Program-made: the position numbers and the translations under genes
Assembly: GCA_038253555.1 (NCBI GenBank)
Contig: JBBSGZ010000017.1
Location: forward strand, 1-41,651
Direction: 5' to 3'
DNA length: 41,651 bases
DNA from: JALYUA01 sp038253555
GTDB lineage: Bacteria; Acidobacteriota; Thermoanaerobaculia; UBA5066; Gp7-AA6
Part shown: in pieces, positions 8,375 through 18,100 of the stretch
Position numbering within the stretch: position 1 is the stretch's first letter
How the letters are laid out: each line of letters begins with the position of its first letter
Notes under the pieces: generated by a model
Seen by the model: the letters and a program-made list of their open reading frames with translations, nothing else
Databases searched by the model: none
What the model was told of the DNA's origin: nothing

Positions 8375-9631
8375 ATGAGCCGCCGCGATCTCTCCATCGT
8401 CCTGCACCTGTTCTTAGGCTCCGCGCGCCTTCAGAAGAAACGCGCGTTCCTGACGATCGCGTCGATCGCGTGGGGCACCGTTACGATCCTTCTGCTGCTC
8501 GCCTTCGGTGAAGGCCTGAAGCGCCAGTTCGCCCGCAACGAGCAGGCGATGGGGACGAACCTGGCGATCAACTGGCCGGGGGAAACGTCGAAGGTGTGGA
8601 AGGGTCTGCCCGAGGGGCGCGGAGTCAAGCCGCGGATCGACGACATCCCGCTCCTCCAGCAGCGCATGCCCGACGTCCAGGTCTGGGGGGAAATGAGCAA
8701 CAGCCGGACCCTCATGCAGTACGCCCGCAAGACGGTCAACGCGCGGGTGATCGGCCCCAACTGGGTTTACGGCGATCCCCGCAGGCACTACCCCGTCCCC
8801 GGCGGGCGGTTTCTCGGACCTCAGGACGAAGAACAGAAGCGACGCGTCGTTTTCCTCGGGTTCGAGCTCGCCGAAGATCTTTTCGGGAAAGAGAATCCCG
8901 TGGGGAAGACCGTCCTCGTGAACAGCTCTCCCTTCACCGTCATCGGTGTCATGCAGCACAAGACGCAGACGAGCGCCTACGGGGGACAGGACAAGGCCCA
9001 CGCGGTGATTCCGATCACGACGTTCCGCGCGCTCTTCGGGAAGGACAGGTTGAACGTCGTCGTGCTCCACGTCGAGAACGAGGACGACATGGAGTCGGCG
9101 ATCCAGCGGATGAATCAGTTCTTCGCCGTGCGCTATTCATACGACCCGAAGGACGAGCGGGTCTTCGGAACGTGGAACACGGTGAAGGGTCAGCGCATCT
9201 CCGCGAAGATTTTCCTGGGGATGGAAATGTTCTTCGGGATCATCGGCGCGCTGACCCTGATCATCGGATGCGTCGGCGTTGCGAACATCATGTACGCCGT
9301 CGTCAAAGAGCGGACCAGGGAGATCGGCGTGAAGATGGCTCTGGGCGCCCGGCGCGGCTGGATCACGGGACCGTTCGTGCTGGAAGGCCTCGTGTACACG
9401 CTTCTCGGCGGCCTGGCCGGGGCGGTGATCGCCATCGCAATCGTCACCGTGCTCGGCCTTCTTCCGCAGGAGGATCTGAAGGTGCTGGAATTTCTGGGCA
9501 AGCCCACCCTCTCGTGGCCGATCGGCGCCGCGACGGTGGCGATCCTGGGAACCGCGGGACTGCTCGCGGGGTACTTCCCGGCGCGGCGCGCCGCCGCGAT
9601 CGATCCCGCCGCCACGCTGAGGTACGAATGA
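8375..9631 (+). CDS. ABC transporter permease, MacB/FtsX type (second)
   Basis: 418 residues with the same topology as the upstream permease: helix 1 near 24-47 (IASIAWGTVTILLLLAFG), periplasmic domain to about 280, then three helices, with ERTREIGVKMALGARRGWI as the coupling segment. It is related to but clearly different from the first permease, so the membrane unit is probably a heterodimer. It starts ten bases after the stop of the first permease, so the pair is co-translated. Ends in the usual DPAATLRYE family terminus. Substrate unknown. Confidence 0.92.
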   Translation: MSRRDLSIVLHLFLGSARLQKKRAFLTIASIAWGTVTILLLLAFGEGLKRQFARNEQAMGTNLAINWPGETSKVWKGLPEGRGVKPRIDDIPLLQQRMPDVQVWGEMSNSRTLMQYARKTVNARVIGPNWVYGDPRRHYPVPGGRFLGPQDEEQKRRVVFLGFELAEDLFGKENPVGKTVLVNSSPFTVIGVMQHKTQTSAYGGQDKAHAVIPITTFRALFGKDRLNVVVLHVENEDDMESAIQRMNQFFAVRYSYDPKDERVFGTWNTVKGQRISAKIFLGMEMFFGIIGALTLIIGCVGVANIMYAVVKERTREIGVKMALGARRGWITGPFVLEGLVYTLLGGLAGAVIAIAIVTVLGLLPQEDLKVLEFLGKPTLSWPIGAATVAILGTAGLLAGYFPARRAAAIDPAATLRYE

Positions 9632-9719
9632 GACGAGTCGGGGGTTGTCGGATTTCGATCATCAGCGGGCGGAGTTCCATGCCTCCCCGAGTGAGGGTTC
9701 GGAGCCAATGGGAGTGCCG

Positions 9720-10430
9720 ATGAGCGAGGATGCCGCGAACCCGATCATCCACATGCGGGGAATTCGGAAAATTTACGACACCGGGAAGATCAAGGTCGAG
9801 GCGCTGAAGGGGATCGATCTGTCAGTCAGCCCCGGGGAGTTCGTTGCGATCGTCGGCCCGTCCGGGTCCGGGAAATCGACCCTCATGAACCTGATTGGCT
9901 GTCTGGATACGCCGACCGACGGCCAGTACCGGCTCGGCGGCGAGGACGTCTCCCGGCTCGATCGGGACGCGCTCGCGGACGTGCGCAACCGCCGTGTCGG
10001 CTTCGTCTTCCAGGGGTTCAATCTTCTACCCCAGATCTCCGCCTTCGAGAACGTCGAGATGCCGCTCGTCTTCGGGGGCGTCGGCGTGCGGGAGAGAAGG
10101 CAGCGCGTGACAGACCTTCTGGACCGCGTCGGCCTGGCCGATCGCATGGAACACAAACCCACGGAGCTTTCCGGCGGACAGATGCAGAGGGTCGCGATCG
10201 CACGCGCTCTCGCCATGCAGCCGGACGTCATCCTGGCCGACGAGCCCACCGGGAATCTCGACACCAGCGCCGGTGGCGACATCATGCAGCTCTTCGCGGA
10301 GCTGTGGGCCCAGGGGAAAACCCTCGTCGTCATCACCCACGACATGACGCTGGCGCGGCGCGCGAGCCGCGTCGTCGAGGTCCGGGACGGCCGCATCCTG
10401 CGCGATGTGCCCTCCGCCGAGGTGGCATGA
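9720..10430 (+). CDS. ABC transporter ATP-binding protein (MacB/LolD type)
   Basis: 236 residues from the ATG at 9720, which has GGGAG five bases upstream; in-frame starts at 9708 and 9645 are possible. All ABC signatures are present and intact: Walker A GPSGSGKST (46-54), Q-loop FQGF (97-100), signature LSGGQ (150-154), Walker B VILADEP (170-176), D-loop GNLD (178-181) and H-loop His207. This is the MacB/LolD/FtsE subgroup that energises FtsX-type permeases. It completes the exporter: adaptor, two permeases, one ATPase that would work as a homodimer under the two permeases. Confidence 0.93.
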   Translation: MSEDAANPIIHMRGIRKIYDTGKIKVEALKGIDLSVSPGEFVAIVGPSGSGKSTLMNLIGCLDTPTDGQYRLGGEDVSRLDRDALADVRNRRVGFVFQGFNLLPQISAFENVEMPLVFGGVGVRERRQRVTDLLDRVGLADRMEHKPTELSGGQMQRVAIARALAMQPDVILADEPTGNLDTSAGGDIMQLFAELWAQGKTLVVITHDMTLARRASRVVEVRDGRILRDVPSAEVA

Positions 10431-10650
10431 GCGGAGCGTCCGCGTCGGTTCAGACCTGGAAATTCGGGGGTCTTCCTGTGCGACCCGCGAAGCGACGTCA
10501 GCCGACAGCGAAGAATCCGTCCTGAAAGCCGCCCACGGGCGAAGGGTTTCTCTCGACGCGCCCGGAAGGACGGTTCAGGGCGAGGCGGATGTGGCGTCCC
10601 GGAATCGGCGGGTCCTCGACGGCCGCTCACCGTCGCCCGGCGGGGAGGGG

Positions 10651-11679
10651 ATGGAATTCCGCGGTTTTTCTCGTGTTGCTCGCGAGACGATGCCGCTTCT
10701 CCCCCGCTTGCGCCGTGGAGCCGTTTTCGCGCTCCTGATCTGCCTCGCCGCAGGCGCCGCGCGGGCGGGAACGCCCCTGACGGAAGCCGGGGTCCGCGAA
10801 TTTCAGGCTCAACACTATCCGGCGGCGCGAGCGTTACTGGAGGCCGCCGTCCGCGAGGACGCCTCCGATGCCCGCGCCGCGGGATTTCTCGGCCGGGTTT
10901 TTTTCGAAGAGAACGAAGCCGAGCGCGCCATCCCGTGGCTCGAGAAGGCCTCCGCGCTGGATTCGAAGAACCCGGAATACCCGTACTGGCTGGGCCGGTC
11001 GCTCGGGCAGCAGGCCATCGGGGCGAGCATGTTCACCCGGGCGTCGCTCGCGGGCCGGATCCGGCGCGCGTTCCAGCGCTCCGTCGATCTCGATCCGGAC
11101 AACCTCGACGCGCGAATCGGGCTCCTGGAGTTTTACCTGCGCGCCCCCGCGTTCATGGGCGGCAGCTTCGCGCGCGCGAAGAGCGAAGCCGAGCAGGTCC
11201 GGCGCCGGGACCGGTTGCGCGGCCATCGCGCCATGGCCCGCCTGTACGAGCAGCAGAAAAACTGGGAGGAGGCGGCGGCGGAATATCGAAAGGCGATCGC
11301 GGAATTTCCGCCGAGTCGGGAGCCGTACTTCTGGATGTCGCGCAGCGCGATCGATCGAAAAGACTGGGACGCCGCGTTCCGCGGCATGGACCGCCTCCTC
11401 GAGCTGTTTCCGCGAGACGCCGTTCCGCTCTACGAGACCGGCCGCATCGCCGCGCTCTCGGGCCGACAGCTTGAACTCGGAGAGGATTGCCTGCGCCGGT
11501 ACATCGCCGGCCCCACGCCGAAGGACCCCGAACCCTCGCTGGCCCTCGCCCACGCCCGGCTGGCGCAGATCGCGGAACGTCGCGGGGACAGGGAGACGGC
11601 GCGGCGCGAGTCTCACGAGGCGCTCCGCCTCGACCCCGGAGTTCTCGAGGCCCGGGAGACCTGGTCACGAGTGCGCTGA
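10651..11679 (+). CDS. Secreted TPR-repeat protein
   Basis: 342 residues from the ATG at 10651, directly preceded by a GGGGAGGGG Shine-Dalgarno-like run. Residues 19-39 are a signal peptide (hydrophobic FALLICLAAGAA ending ARA-G). The rest is helical with tetratricopeptide repeats, clearest at about 43-115 (YPAARALLEAAVREDASDA; AIPWLEKASALDSKNPEYP) and again near 195-300, ending in ALRLDPGVLEARETW. It probably acts in the periplasm as a protein-protein scaffold. It follows the exporter on the same strand after a 220-base spacer in which I see no further gene; a functional link to the exporter is only positional. Confidence 0.8.
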   Translation: MEFRGFSRVARETMPLLPRLRRGAVFALLICLAAGAARAGTPLTEAGVREFQAQHYPAARALLEAAVREDASDARAAGFLGRVFFEENEAERAIPWLEKASALDSKNPEYPYWLGRSLGQQAIGASMFTRASLAGRIRRAFQRSVDLDPDNLDARIGLLEFYLRAPAFMGGSFARAKSEAEQVRRRDRLRGHRAMARLYEQQKNWEEAAAEYRKAIAEFPPSREPYFWMSRSAIDRKDWDAAFRGMDRLLELFPRDAVPLYETGRIAALSGRQLELGEDCLRRYIAGPTPKDPEPSLALAHARLAQIAERRGDRETARRESHEALRLDPGVLEARETWSRVR

Positions 11680-11902
11680 TCCGGCGAGCGACCGGGAGCG
11701 GCGAGTCTGCGGCCAACGGACGCCTTTTTTCGATCGAGGATTGGAAGGGAGATCGGAGGCCCAAAACGACGCGCCGCGTCCTTCTGATATATCGGCCTCT
11801 CGCTTCGGCCTCGGCAAATTTCGCATCGGGTCAGAGCGGCCGCGGCGGGGACGAGGGGCCGCGTGACGGCCATAGTGATCAATAAAGACCTGACACCAAA
11901 TG

Positions 11903-11915
11903 AGGAGGCGTGATG
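11903..11915 (+). promoter_or_regulatory. Strong ribosome binding site of the DUF4337 gene
   Basis: AGGAGG at 11903-11908, four bases before ATG at 11913. This fixes the start one codon after an in-frame GTG at 11910 and is one of the best Shine-Dalgarno matches in the window. Confidence 0.7.
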
Positions 11916-12497
11916 CCTGAAGGACCGGAGGTCGAGACCGAGCGGTTGACGGAGGCGATCCACGAGGAGGTGGAGAAGGAGGGGGGCGGATTCCTCAGGA
12001 CGATCGCGCTTTCGACCGCCCTCTTCGCGGCAATCGCGGCGATCGCGGCGCTTCGCGCGGGAGCGACGGTCAACGAAGCCCTGGTCTTGAAGACGGAGGC
12101 GACGCGGCTGCAGGCGGAGGCCTCTGACCAGTGGGCCTACTACCAGGCGAAGGGGATCAAGGCCGCCGTTGCGGAGGCGTCGCGCACCGCGTGGCTCTCT
12201 CTGGCGAAAGAACCGCCGGCGGAGTACGGCGCCAACGAGAAACGCTACAAGGGAGAGCAGGGAGAAATTCAGCTGAAGGCGAGGGAGAAAGAGAAGGAGC
12301 GCGACGAAAAGTCGAAGGAGGCGGACCACCTCCTCCACCACCACCACGGCTTCGCGAACGCCGTCGCCCTCTTCCAGGTCTCGATCGCGCTTGGCGCGGT
12401 CGCCGCGCTGACCCGGAATCGGCCCGTGTGGTTCGGTTCCCTTTTACTCGGCGCCGGCGCGACGGTGCTTTTCGCGATCACCTCGCTCGCCCGGTAG
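11913..12497 (+). CDS. DUF4337 family membrane protein
   Basis: 194 residues. An acidic N-terminal helix (1-25) precedes a membrane segment at about 29-50 (rich in Ala/Ile), then a long charged helical region containing the family-typical SDQWAYYQAKGIK (71-83) and a Lys/Glu coiled region (about 115-140), a short run LLHHHHGF, and two C-terminal membrane segments (about 148-165 and 172-190). This matches DUF4337, an uncharacterised family of inner-membrane proteins. The four consecutive His residues are conspicuous but may be incidental. Its end overlaps the end of the convergent YfhO-family gene by 54 bases. Confidence 0.85.
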   Translation: MPEGPEVETERLTEAIHEEVEKEGGGFLRTIALSTALFAAIAAIAALRAGATVNEALVLKTEATRLQAEASDQWAYYQAKGIKAAVAEASRTAWLSLAKEPPAEYGANEKRYKGEQGEIQLKAREKEKERDEKSKEADHLLHHHHGFANAVALFQVSIALGAVAALTRNRPVWFGSLLLGAGATVLFAITSLAR

Positions 12498-14837
12498 CCC
12501 GCGAGGACGCCGCCGCCACAGGAGAACGGCCGAGACTCCTACAAAAACGACGGGCCCCCACGCAGAGAGCGCAAGGCCCGGGACTTCTTCCCGCCAGTCG
12601 ATGCTGTGATGTCCGGCGGGCACGGGCACTGCGGAAAAGGCGAGGTAAGCGGGGACAACGACGATCGGACGACCGTCCAGCTCGACTGACCGGTAAGGCC
12701 AGAAGTCGCGAAGCACGAAGAGCCACGTCGGATCCGGGGCGTCGTACTCGAGGCGCACGCGGCCCGGTCGCTTCTCGATCACGCTCACGGTTCCCGGCCT
12801 GGCGGCCCCGGCGGCCGAGTGGCCCGTCTCGACCACAACCTCTCCCGGCGCCATCCCCGACAGTCTTCCGAGCGCTTCGACGGGGCCGGGCTCCTCCCGC
12901 CACCGTGTGGCGAGCCGGATATCGGGATAGGACGGCCGCTGCTCATCCCAGTCCTGGACGGGATCTCCTCCGATTCGCCGGTACCCCGCGACAGGCTCCT
13001 GGGTCCGCGCCCGGACGCCCCAGCGAAGCGCGATGTTGCCGAAAAAGGTGGGGAAATCCCGAAGGCCCGCGGAGGACATCGAGAGGCGGCGCAGGCTCTC
13101 GACGCGGGAGAGATCCCCGGCGTCGAAGTCGCCGTTCAACACGGTCCCGCGGTTCCACAGCGCGCCGGTGTGCTGGATCCATTCTCGGCGCGGGAATTCG
13201 AGAATTTCGAGCGTCGTCAGGACCGCTCGCGGGGATCCTCCCGTTTGGCGGCGGAACGCCGACTCGCCGAGCACCCGAAACGCTCCGTCGGGGTCGGAGC
13301 GCGAAAGCCGCATCGCCAGCGGACTCGGAGAAAACGCCTCTTCCTGCGCAGAGATCTCCGGGATGCGCGAGCTCGGAACGATCGCAACGAGCGCCAGAAG
13401 CAGGAGGGAGAGCGCGGGGACGATCCGGCGCCGCGACCGGGCGCCCTCGAGCGCGACGAGGGTCGCCATCCAGAGCACACCCCCCTCCGCAATCGCGCCG
13501 GGCAGGTATCGTCCCGCGAGCCGCGCATGAAGGGCGTCTCGACCGAGCTCCGCCGCGGCCCACCTGCCGATCGCCTCCGGAAACGCGGCACAAGCGAGCG
13601 CCGCCGCGAGGAACAGGGCGCCGGCGCCCAGAGACGCGCGCCGCGCGGGGGGCGAGGCCACGAACGACTCGAACCCCCGGGCGGCGAAGATCGCGAGAGC
13701 GAGGACCGCCGCCACGACGAGCTTTTCCGGGTTGCGCAAGGCCAGAGGCGACTGTCGCAGCAGCCAGTCGCGTGGCAGGAGGCTCGGGAGCACCGCCATC
13801 GCGAGACCCACGGCGAGCATCCAGCGGGAGAAGCGGAGCCCCGGGCTTTGCGAACCGCGCAGGCGAAAAACAGCGAGCGGGCCGATCGCTCCGACGAAGA
13901 GCGTCGAGAACAGCCCGATCGACTTGCCGTTGAAGACTCGCGTCGCCCACGTGGCGTCCGGATCGAGTTGCCAGGTGGCGCCGAACGGGTAGGGCGCCAG
14001 AAATTCGAGAAGCCGCCAGGGCGAAATGGAAAAGCGGGTCGCTTCGGAGAGGGTGATTCCGGAGATTGCCCGGTTGGTGAGCGGGATCCACAGCGCGGTC
14101 GCGACGATCTGCGGCAGGGCCAGCATCGCCCCGAGGACCGTCGCTCCGGTCAACGCAAGAGCTTCCCTGCCGCGCGAGGCGGGCTCCATTTCCGTGACGA
14201 TCCAGAGAACTCCGGCCCCGAAGGCGATACCGGATGTAAAGACGTCCCCCGCGAGAAAGTCGACCCCGAAGAACAGCGCGAGCAGCAGAGTGCCCCATGC
14301 CCCGAGGCGGCGGCGTGCGACGACCGCCCAGACGATCCAGGGAAGCAGGGCGTAACCGGGCTGGATGTGGGGGTAAAAGACCTGGGAAATGGAGACGCCC
14401 GAGAAGGCGTACGTCGCCGCGCCGAGCCAGGCGCCTCGTCGGCCGATTCCGAGCGCGCGCAACAGCGCCAGGACGCCCAGACCCGCCGCCGTCCAGTGGA
14501 GCGGCGGATAGAGACGCATCGCGAAGGGAAACGAGAAGACCGACAGGAGAATCCGAACGGGGTACGCGGCGCCCGAATTCGGGTTCGGAAAGAGCGGCCG
14601 GCCTCCCGAGATCCAGGGGTTCCACAGCGGGAGGTGGCCCGACGCCCAGGTGTCGTGAATCACCTTCTCCATGGGCAGGTTGTAGGCGAGCAGATCGCGG
14701 CCCGTGAAGTTTCGACGCGTGAAGAGGGGGTTCGACCAGACGCCGGCGACGAGGATGGCGAACAGAATTCCGGGTGCGGCACGCTGGAAGAGGCTTGCGT
14801 TGCCGCGCCGGGTCCCGCGTTCCGCGGACAGACTCAC
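12444..14837 (-). CDS. YfhO family membrane protein
   Basis: 797 residues with an N-terminal region like GT-C glycosyltransferase-fold proteins (RRNFTGRDLLAYNLPM near 41-56, WNPWISGGRPLFPNPNSG near 72-89) followed by a dozen or so membrane helices to about residue 500 and a large extracytoplasmic C-terminal domain, then a last helix at about 755-780. This is the YfhO family; the best-studied members modify wall or lipoteichoic polymers with sugars in Firmicutes, while the role in Gram-negative genomes is unknown. The start at 14837 gives the usual N-terminus. The last 18 codons overlap the convergent DUF4337 gene, so the basic tail may be a recent extension. Confidence 0.85.
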   Translation of the reverse strand: MSLSAERGTRRGNASLFQRAAPGILFAILVAGVWSNPLFTRRNFTGRDLLAYNLPMEKVIHDTWASGHLPLWNPWISGGRPLFPNPNSGAAYPVRILLSVFSFPFAMRLYPPLHWTAAGLGVLALLRALGIGRRGAWLGAATYAFSGVSISQVFYPHIQPGYALLPWIVWAVVARRRLGAWGTLLLALFFGVDFLAGDVFTSGIAFGAGVLWIVTEMEPASRGREALALTGATVLGAMLALPQIVATALWIPLTNRAISGITLSEATRFSISPWRLLEFLAPYPFGATWQLDPDATWATRVFNGKSIGLFSTLFVGAIGPLAVFRLRGSQSPGLRFSRWMLAVGLAMAVLPSLLPRDWLLRQSPLALRNPEKLVVAAVLALAIFAARGFESFVASPPARRASLGAGALFLAAALACAAFPEAIGRWAAAELGRDALHARLAGRYLPGAIAEGGVLWMATLVALEGARSRRRIVPALSLLLLALVAIVPSSRIPEISAQEEAFSPSPLAMRLSRSDPDGAFRVLGESAFRRQTGGSPRAVLTTLEILEFPRREWIQHTGALWNRGTVLNGDFDAGDLSRVESLRRLSMSSAGLRDFPTFFGNIALRWGVRARTQEPVAGYRRIGGDPVQDWDEQRPSYPDIRLATRWREEPGPVEALGRLSGMAPGEVVVETGHSAAGAARPGTVSVIEKRPGRVRLEYDAPDPTWLFVLRDFWPYRSVELDGRPIVVVPAYLAFSAVPVPAGHHSIDWREEVPGLALSAWGPVVFVGVSAVLLWRRRPRGLPGERGDREKHRRAGAE

Positions 14838-15192
14838 GTCGAGCGCGGAAGCGTCCCGAACCCGCCCGGGAGCGGAGCCATCGGTTCGACGGCAGGCGGA
14901 AGGCCGGCGGCGGGAAGACGGTCACGGGTCGCCTCGCCCCCGGAGGTCTGTCTCCGCAGGCGGCGCGCCGTCGGTCCCGACCCCGACGCGAGATCCGGTG
15001 TCGGCGGCTCGAGATTCCCGGATGCGAGGAGCGCGGCGGAGAGTTTCGTTATCCCTCCATTATCCACGGCGAATCGAAGCTGCAGTCAACACCGCCCAAT
15101 GAGGCGCGCAAGCGTCCGAGAGGAAAGACTCCCGCGGTCGGACAAGAGGCGAGGCATCCTCGCTCCGAAGACGTCCCGCCCTCGGCGCCTCG
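14838..15192. other. 355-base intergenic region upstream of the YfhO gene
   Basis: Lies between the YfhO start and the dnaE2 stop, both on the minus strand. I see no credible gene; a 77-codon open frame here lacks a good start site and similarity. It must serve as the YfhO upstream region. The only notable signal is a possible promoter at 15059-15089, listed separately. Confidence 0.5.
15059..15089 (-). promoter_or_regulatory. Possible sigma70-type promoter for the YfhO gene
   Basis: On the minus strand, TTGACT (15084-15089) is followed 19 bases later by GATAAT (15059-15064), giving a five-of-six match at each box. The spacing is at the long end of the normal range and the leader to the YfhO start would be over 200 bases, so this is tentative. 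Confidence 0.25.
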
Positions 15193-18100
15193 TTACCGGA
15201 AGTCGTGACTCGGCACCGTCTCGACCTCCTGAAGGCGCCAGAACTTCTCCGCTCGAACCGAGAGCGTCCCATCGTTCTGGAGCCGCCCTTCCACGATCAG
15301 GGTGCCGGACCCCACGATGACGGCCCGCTGCTCCTTGAAGAGGTCGGGCCTCACGATCGCCTGGCACATGCCGGTCTCGTCCTCGAGCGTCAAAAAAACA
15401 AAGCCTTTCGCGGTCCCCGGCCGCTGCCGGACGATCACCGCGCCCGCCGTCTTCACCCGGCGCCCGTCCGGCATCGTCTTCAACTCCGCGGCGGAGAAGA
15501 TCCCCTGGGCGGACAACCGCTCCCGCCAGTGCTCGACTAAGTGGGGTCCCGTCGTCATCTGCGTCGCGCGGTAGTCGGCGGCCGTCTCCTCGACCGCCGA
15601 CATCTCCCGGAGAGGCGAGGGATCGTCGGCGGGAAGTTCGGCGAAGAGCTCCCCCGCCGGGCGCGCCACCTTCGCCACCTGCCAGAGCGCCGCCCGGCGC
15701 GCGCGCCCGAAGGATACCAGCGCACCCGCCTGCGCGAGCCGGTCGAGCTCGTCGGGCCGGAGCGCGCAGCGGCGGGCGAGGTCCTCGACGCCGGCAAATG
15801 GCGCGCTTGCCTGTTCGCCCTCGATTCGCTTTCCCGTCGCCTCGCGCAACCCCTGGACGAACCGCATCCCGATCCGGACGCCCCCTGCCTCCCATCGGCA
15901 TTTCCAGCCCGATTGCGTGACGTCGATCGGAAACGCGGGCGTGCCGTGCCGCTGCGCGTCCTTGACGAGCGTCGCCGGGTGATAGAAGCCCATCGGCCAG
16001 GCATTCAAGAGAGACGCATAAAACGCCGCGGGATGCCGTGCCTTGAGATATGCGCTCGCGTACGCGATCAACGCGAAGCTCGCCGCGTGCGACTCCGGAA
16101 ACCCGTAGAGCGCGAAAGACGTGATCGACTTCACGATCTGGTCCTGGGCCGGCCCCTCGATTCCGCGTTCGGCCATTCCAGACCTCAGGCGCGCCTCGAG
16201 CGATTCCATCTTCTCGACCGACCGCTTGAACCCCATGGCGCGGCGCAGCTCCTCCGCCTCGCCGCCGGTGAACCCCGCCGCCACCATCGCGATCCGCAGC
16301 AGCTGCTCCTGGAAGAGCGGAACGCCGAGCGTGCGCCTCAGGATCGGCTCGAGACACGGGTGCGCGTACTCGACAGGCGCCTTTCCCTGGCGGCGGTCGA
16401 AGAACGGGTGCACCATCCCGCCGACGATGGGCCCCGGGCGGATGATGGCCACCTGGACGACGAGGTCGTAGAACTTGCGCGGCGCGTTTTTCGGGAGCGA
16501 CGCCATCTGCGCGCGGCTCTCGACCTGAAAGACGCCGACGGTGTCGGCCTCGTTCATCATCGCGTAAACCTGCGGATCGTCCGCCGGGAGGTGCGCGAGG
16601 TCGACTTCCACTTTCTCGTGCGTCCGGATCATCGGGATCGCCTCCTCGAGCGCCGCGAGCATCCCGAGCCCGAGGAGATCCACCTTCACGATCCCGAGGT
16701 CCGCGCAGTCGTCCTTGTCCCACTGGACGACGACCCGGCCCGGCATCGATGCGGGCTCGAGCGGCACCACTTCGTCCAGCCGTCCCGCGGCGACGACCAT
16801 GCCGCCCGAGTGCTGGCCGAGGTGCCGCGGCAGGTTCTGGATCTGGAGAAAGAGCCGCAGGAAATGGCGCGTCCGCGTGTCGTCAGGGTCGAGCCCCGCG
16901 GCCGCGATCTCGCCGGACAACTCCTCCAATGGACTGCGGATCTCGCCGAAGTTCCACGTCGCGAGCTGCCTGGAGAGCCGGTCCACCTGCTCCGCCGAAT
17001 AGCCGAGCGCCTTCCCCACCTCGCGCGCCGCGGAGCGGTCGCGATACGTGATCACGTTGGCCGTCATCGCGGCGCCGTGGGGTCCGTACTTCTCGTACAC
17101 GTGCTGGATGACGCGCTCGCGCTGGTCGCCGGAGGGAAGGTCGAGGTCGATGTCCGGCCACTCGCCGCGCTCCTCGGACAGAAAACGCTCGAAAAGCAGC
17201 TCCATCTTCACGGGGTCGACCGCCGTGATCGAGAGCGCATAACAGACCGCGCTGTTGGCCGCTGATCCGCGCCCCTGCACGAGAATTTTTTCGCGCAGGC
17301 AGAACTGCACGATGTCCCAGACGATCAGGAAATAGCCGGCGAGGTCGAGCTTCTCGATCATCGCGAGCTCCCTCTCGATCTGCGCCTGCGCCCGGGCGGT
17401 CAGAGGCCGGAACCGGCCGCGGGCGCCGTTCCAGGTGACCTGCCGGAGAAACGACTGCGGTGTCTCGCCCGGGGACAGCGGGTACTCGGGAAAGCGATAC
17501 CCGAGATCCGCGAGGGTGAAGTCGAGAGCTCCCGCGAGCTCCCACCCGTGGTCGAGCGCCTCCGGGATGTCGGCGAAAATCGCCGCCATCTCGCGGGCAT
17601 CCTTCACGAACCGCCCTCGTTGCGCGGCGAGAAGGCGGCCCGCGCCGTCTAAGGTCGTTCGGTTCCGGATGCAGGTGAAGACGTCGTGGAGGTCCTTGTC
17701 GCGGCGCCGCGCATACCGCACGCCGTTGGTCGCCACGAGCGGGAGACCGAGCGTCCCGGCCAGCGACACGAGCGCGTGGTTTCGATGCTCCTCCTCCCGC
17801 AGGCCGTGGCGCTGAAGCTCGACGTGGAAGCGCCCCGGGAAGATCGCGCTCCAGCGCTCGAGCTCGGCGCGCGCGCCGTCGAATCCTCCCGTGGCGAGGG
17901 CGCGCGCGACCGGCCCCTCGTCCCCTCCCGAGAGCGCATGCAGGCCTTCGGCGTGCTCGCGAACCGCGTCCGCGGAGACGAACGCCTCTCCCTTGATTTT
18001 CCCGAGTGCGCCGGAGGTGACGAGCCGGCAGAGGTTGCGATACCCGGCGCGGCTCTCGACCAAGACCGTGAGCCGCGCAGGCTCGCCCCCATCCGGGGGC

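Noticed and set aside
14834..15067. 77-codon minus-strand frame upstream of YfhO
   Set aside because: Composition is non-coding-like after the first 15 codons. No family recognised, and it just overlaps the YfhO start.
12819..15320. Plus-strand open frame of 833 codons
   Set aside because: Antisense to the YfhO gene. Arg/Glu/Pro-rich shadow with no fold pattern.
15541..17265. Plus-strand open frame of 574 codons
   Set aside because: Antisense to dnaE2. Shadow frame.
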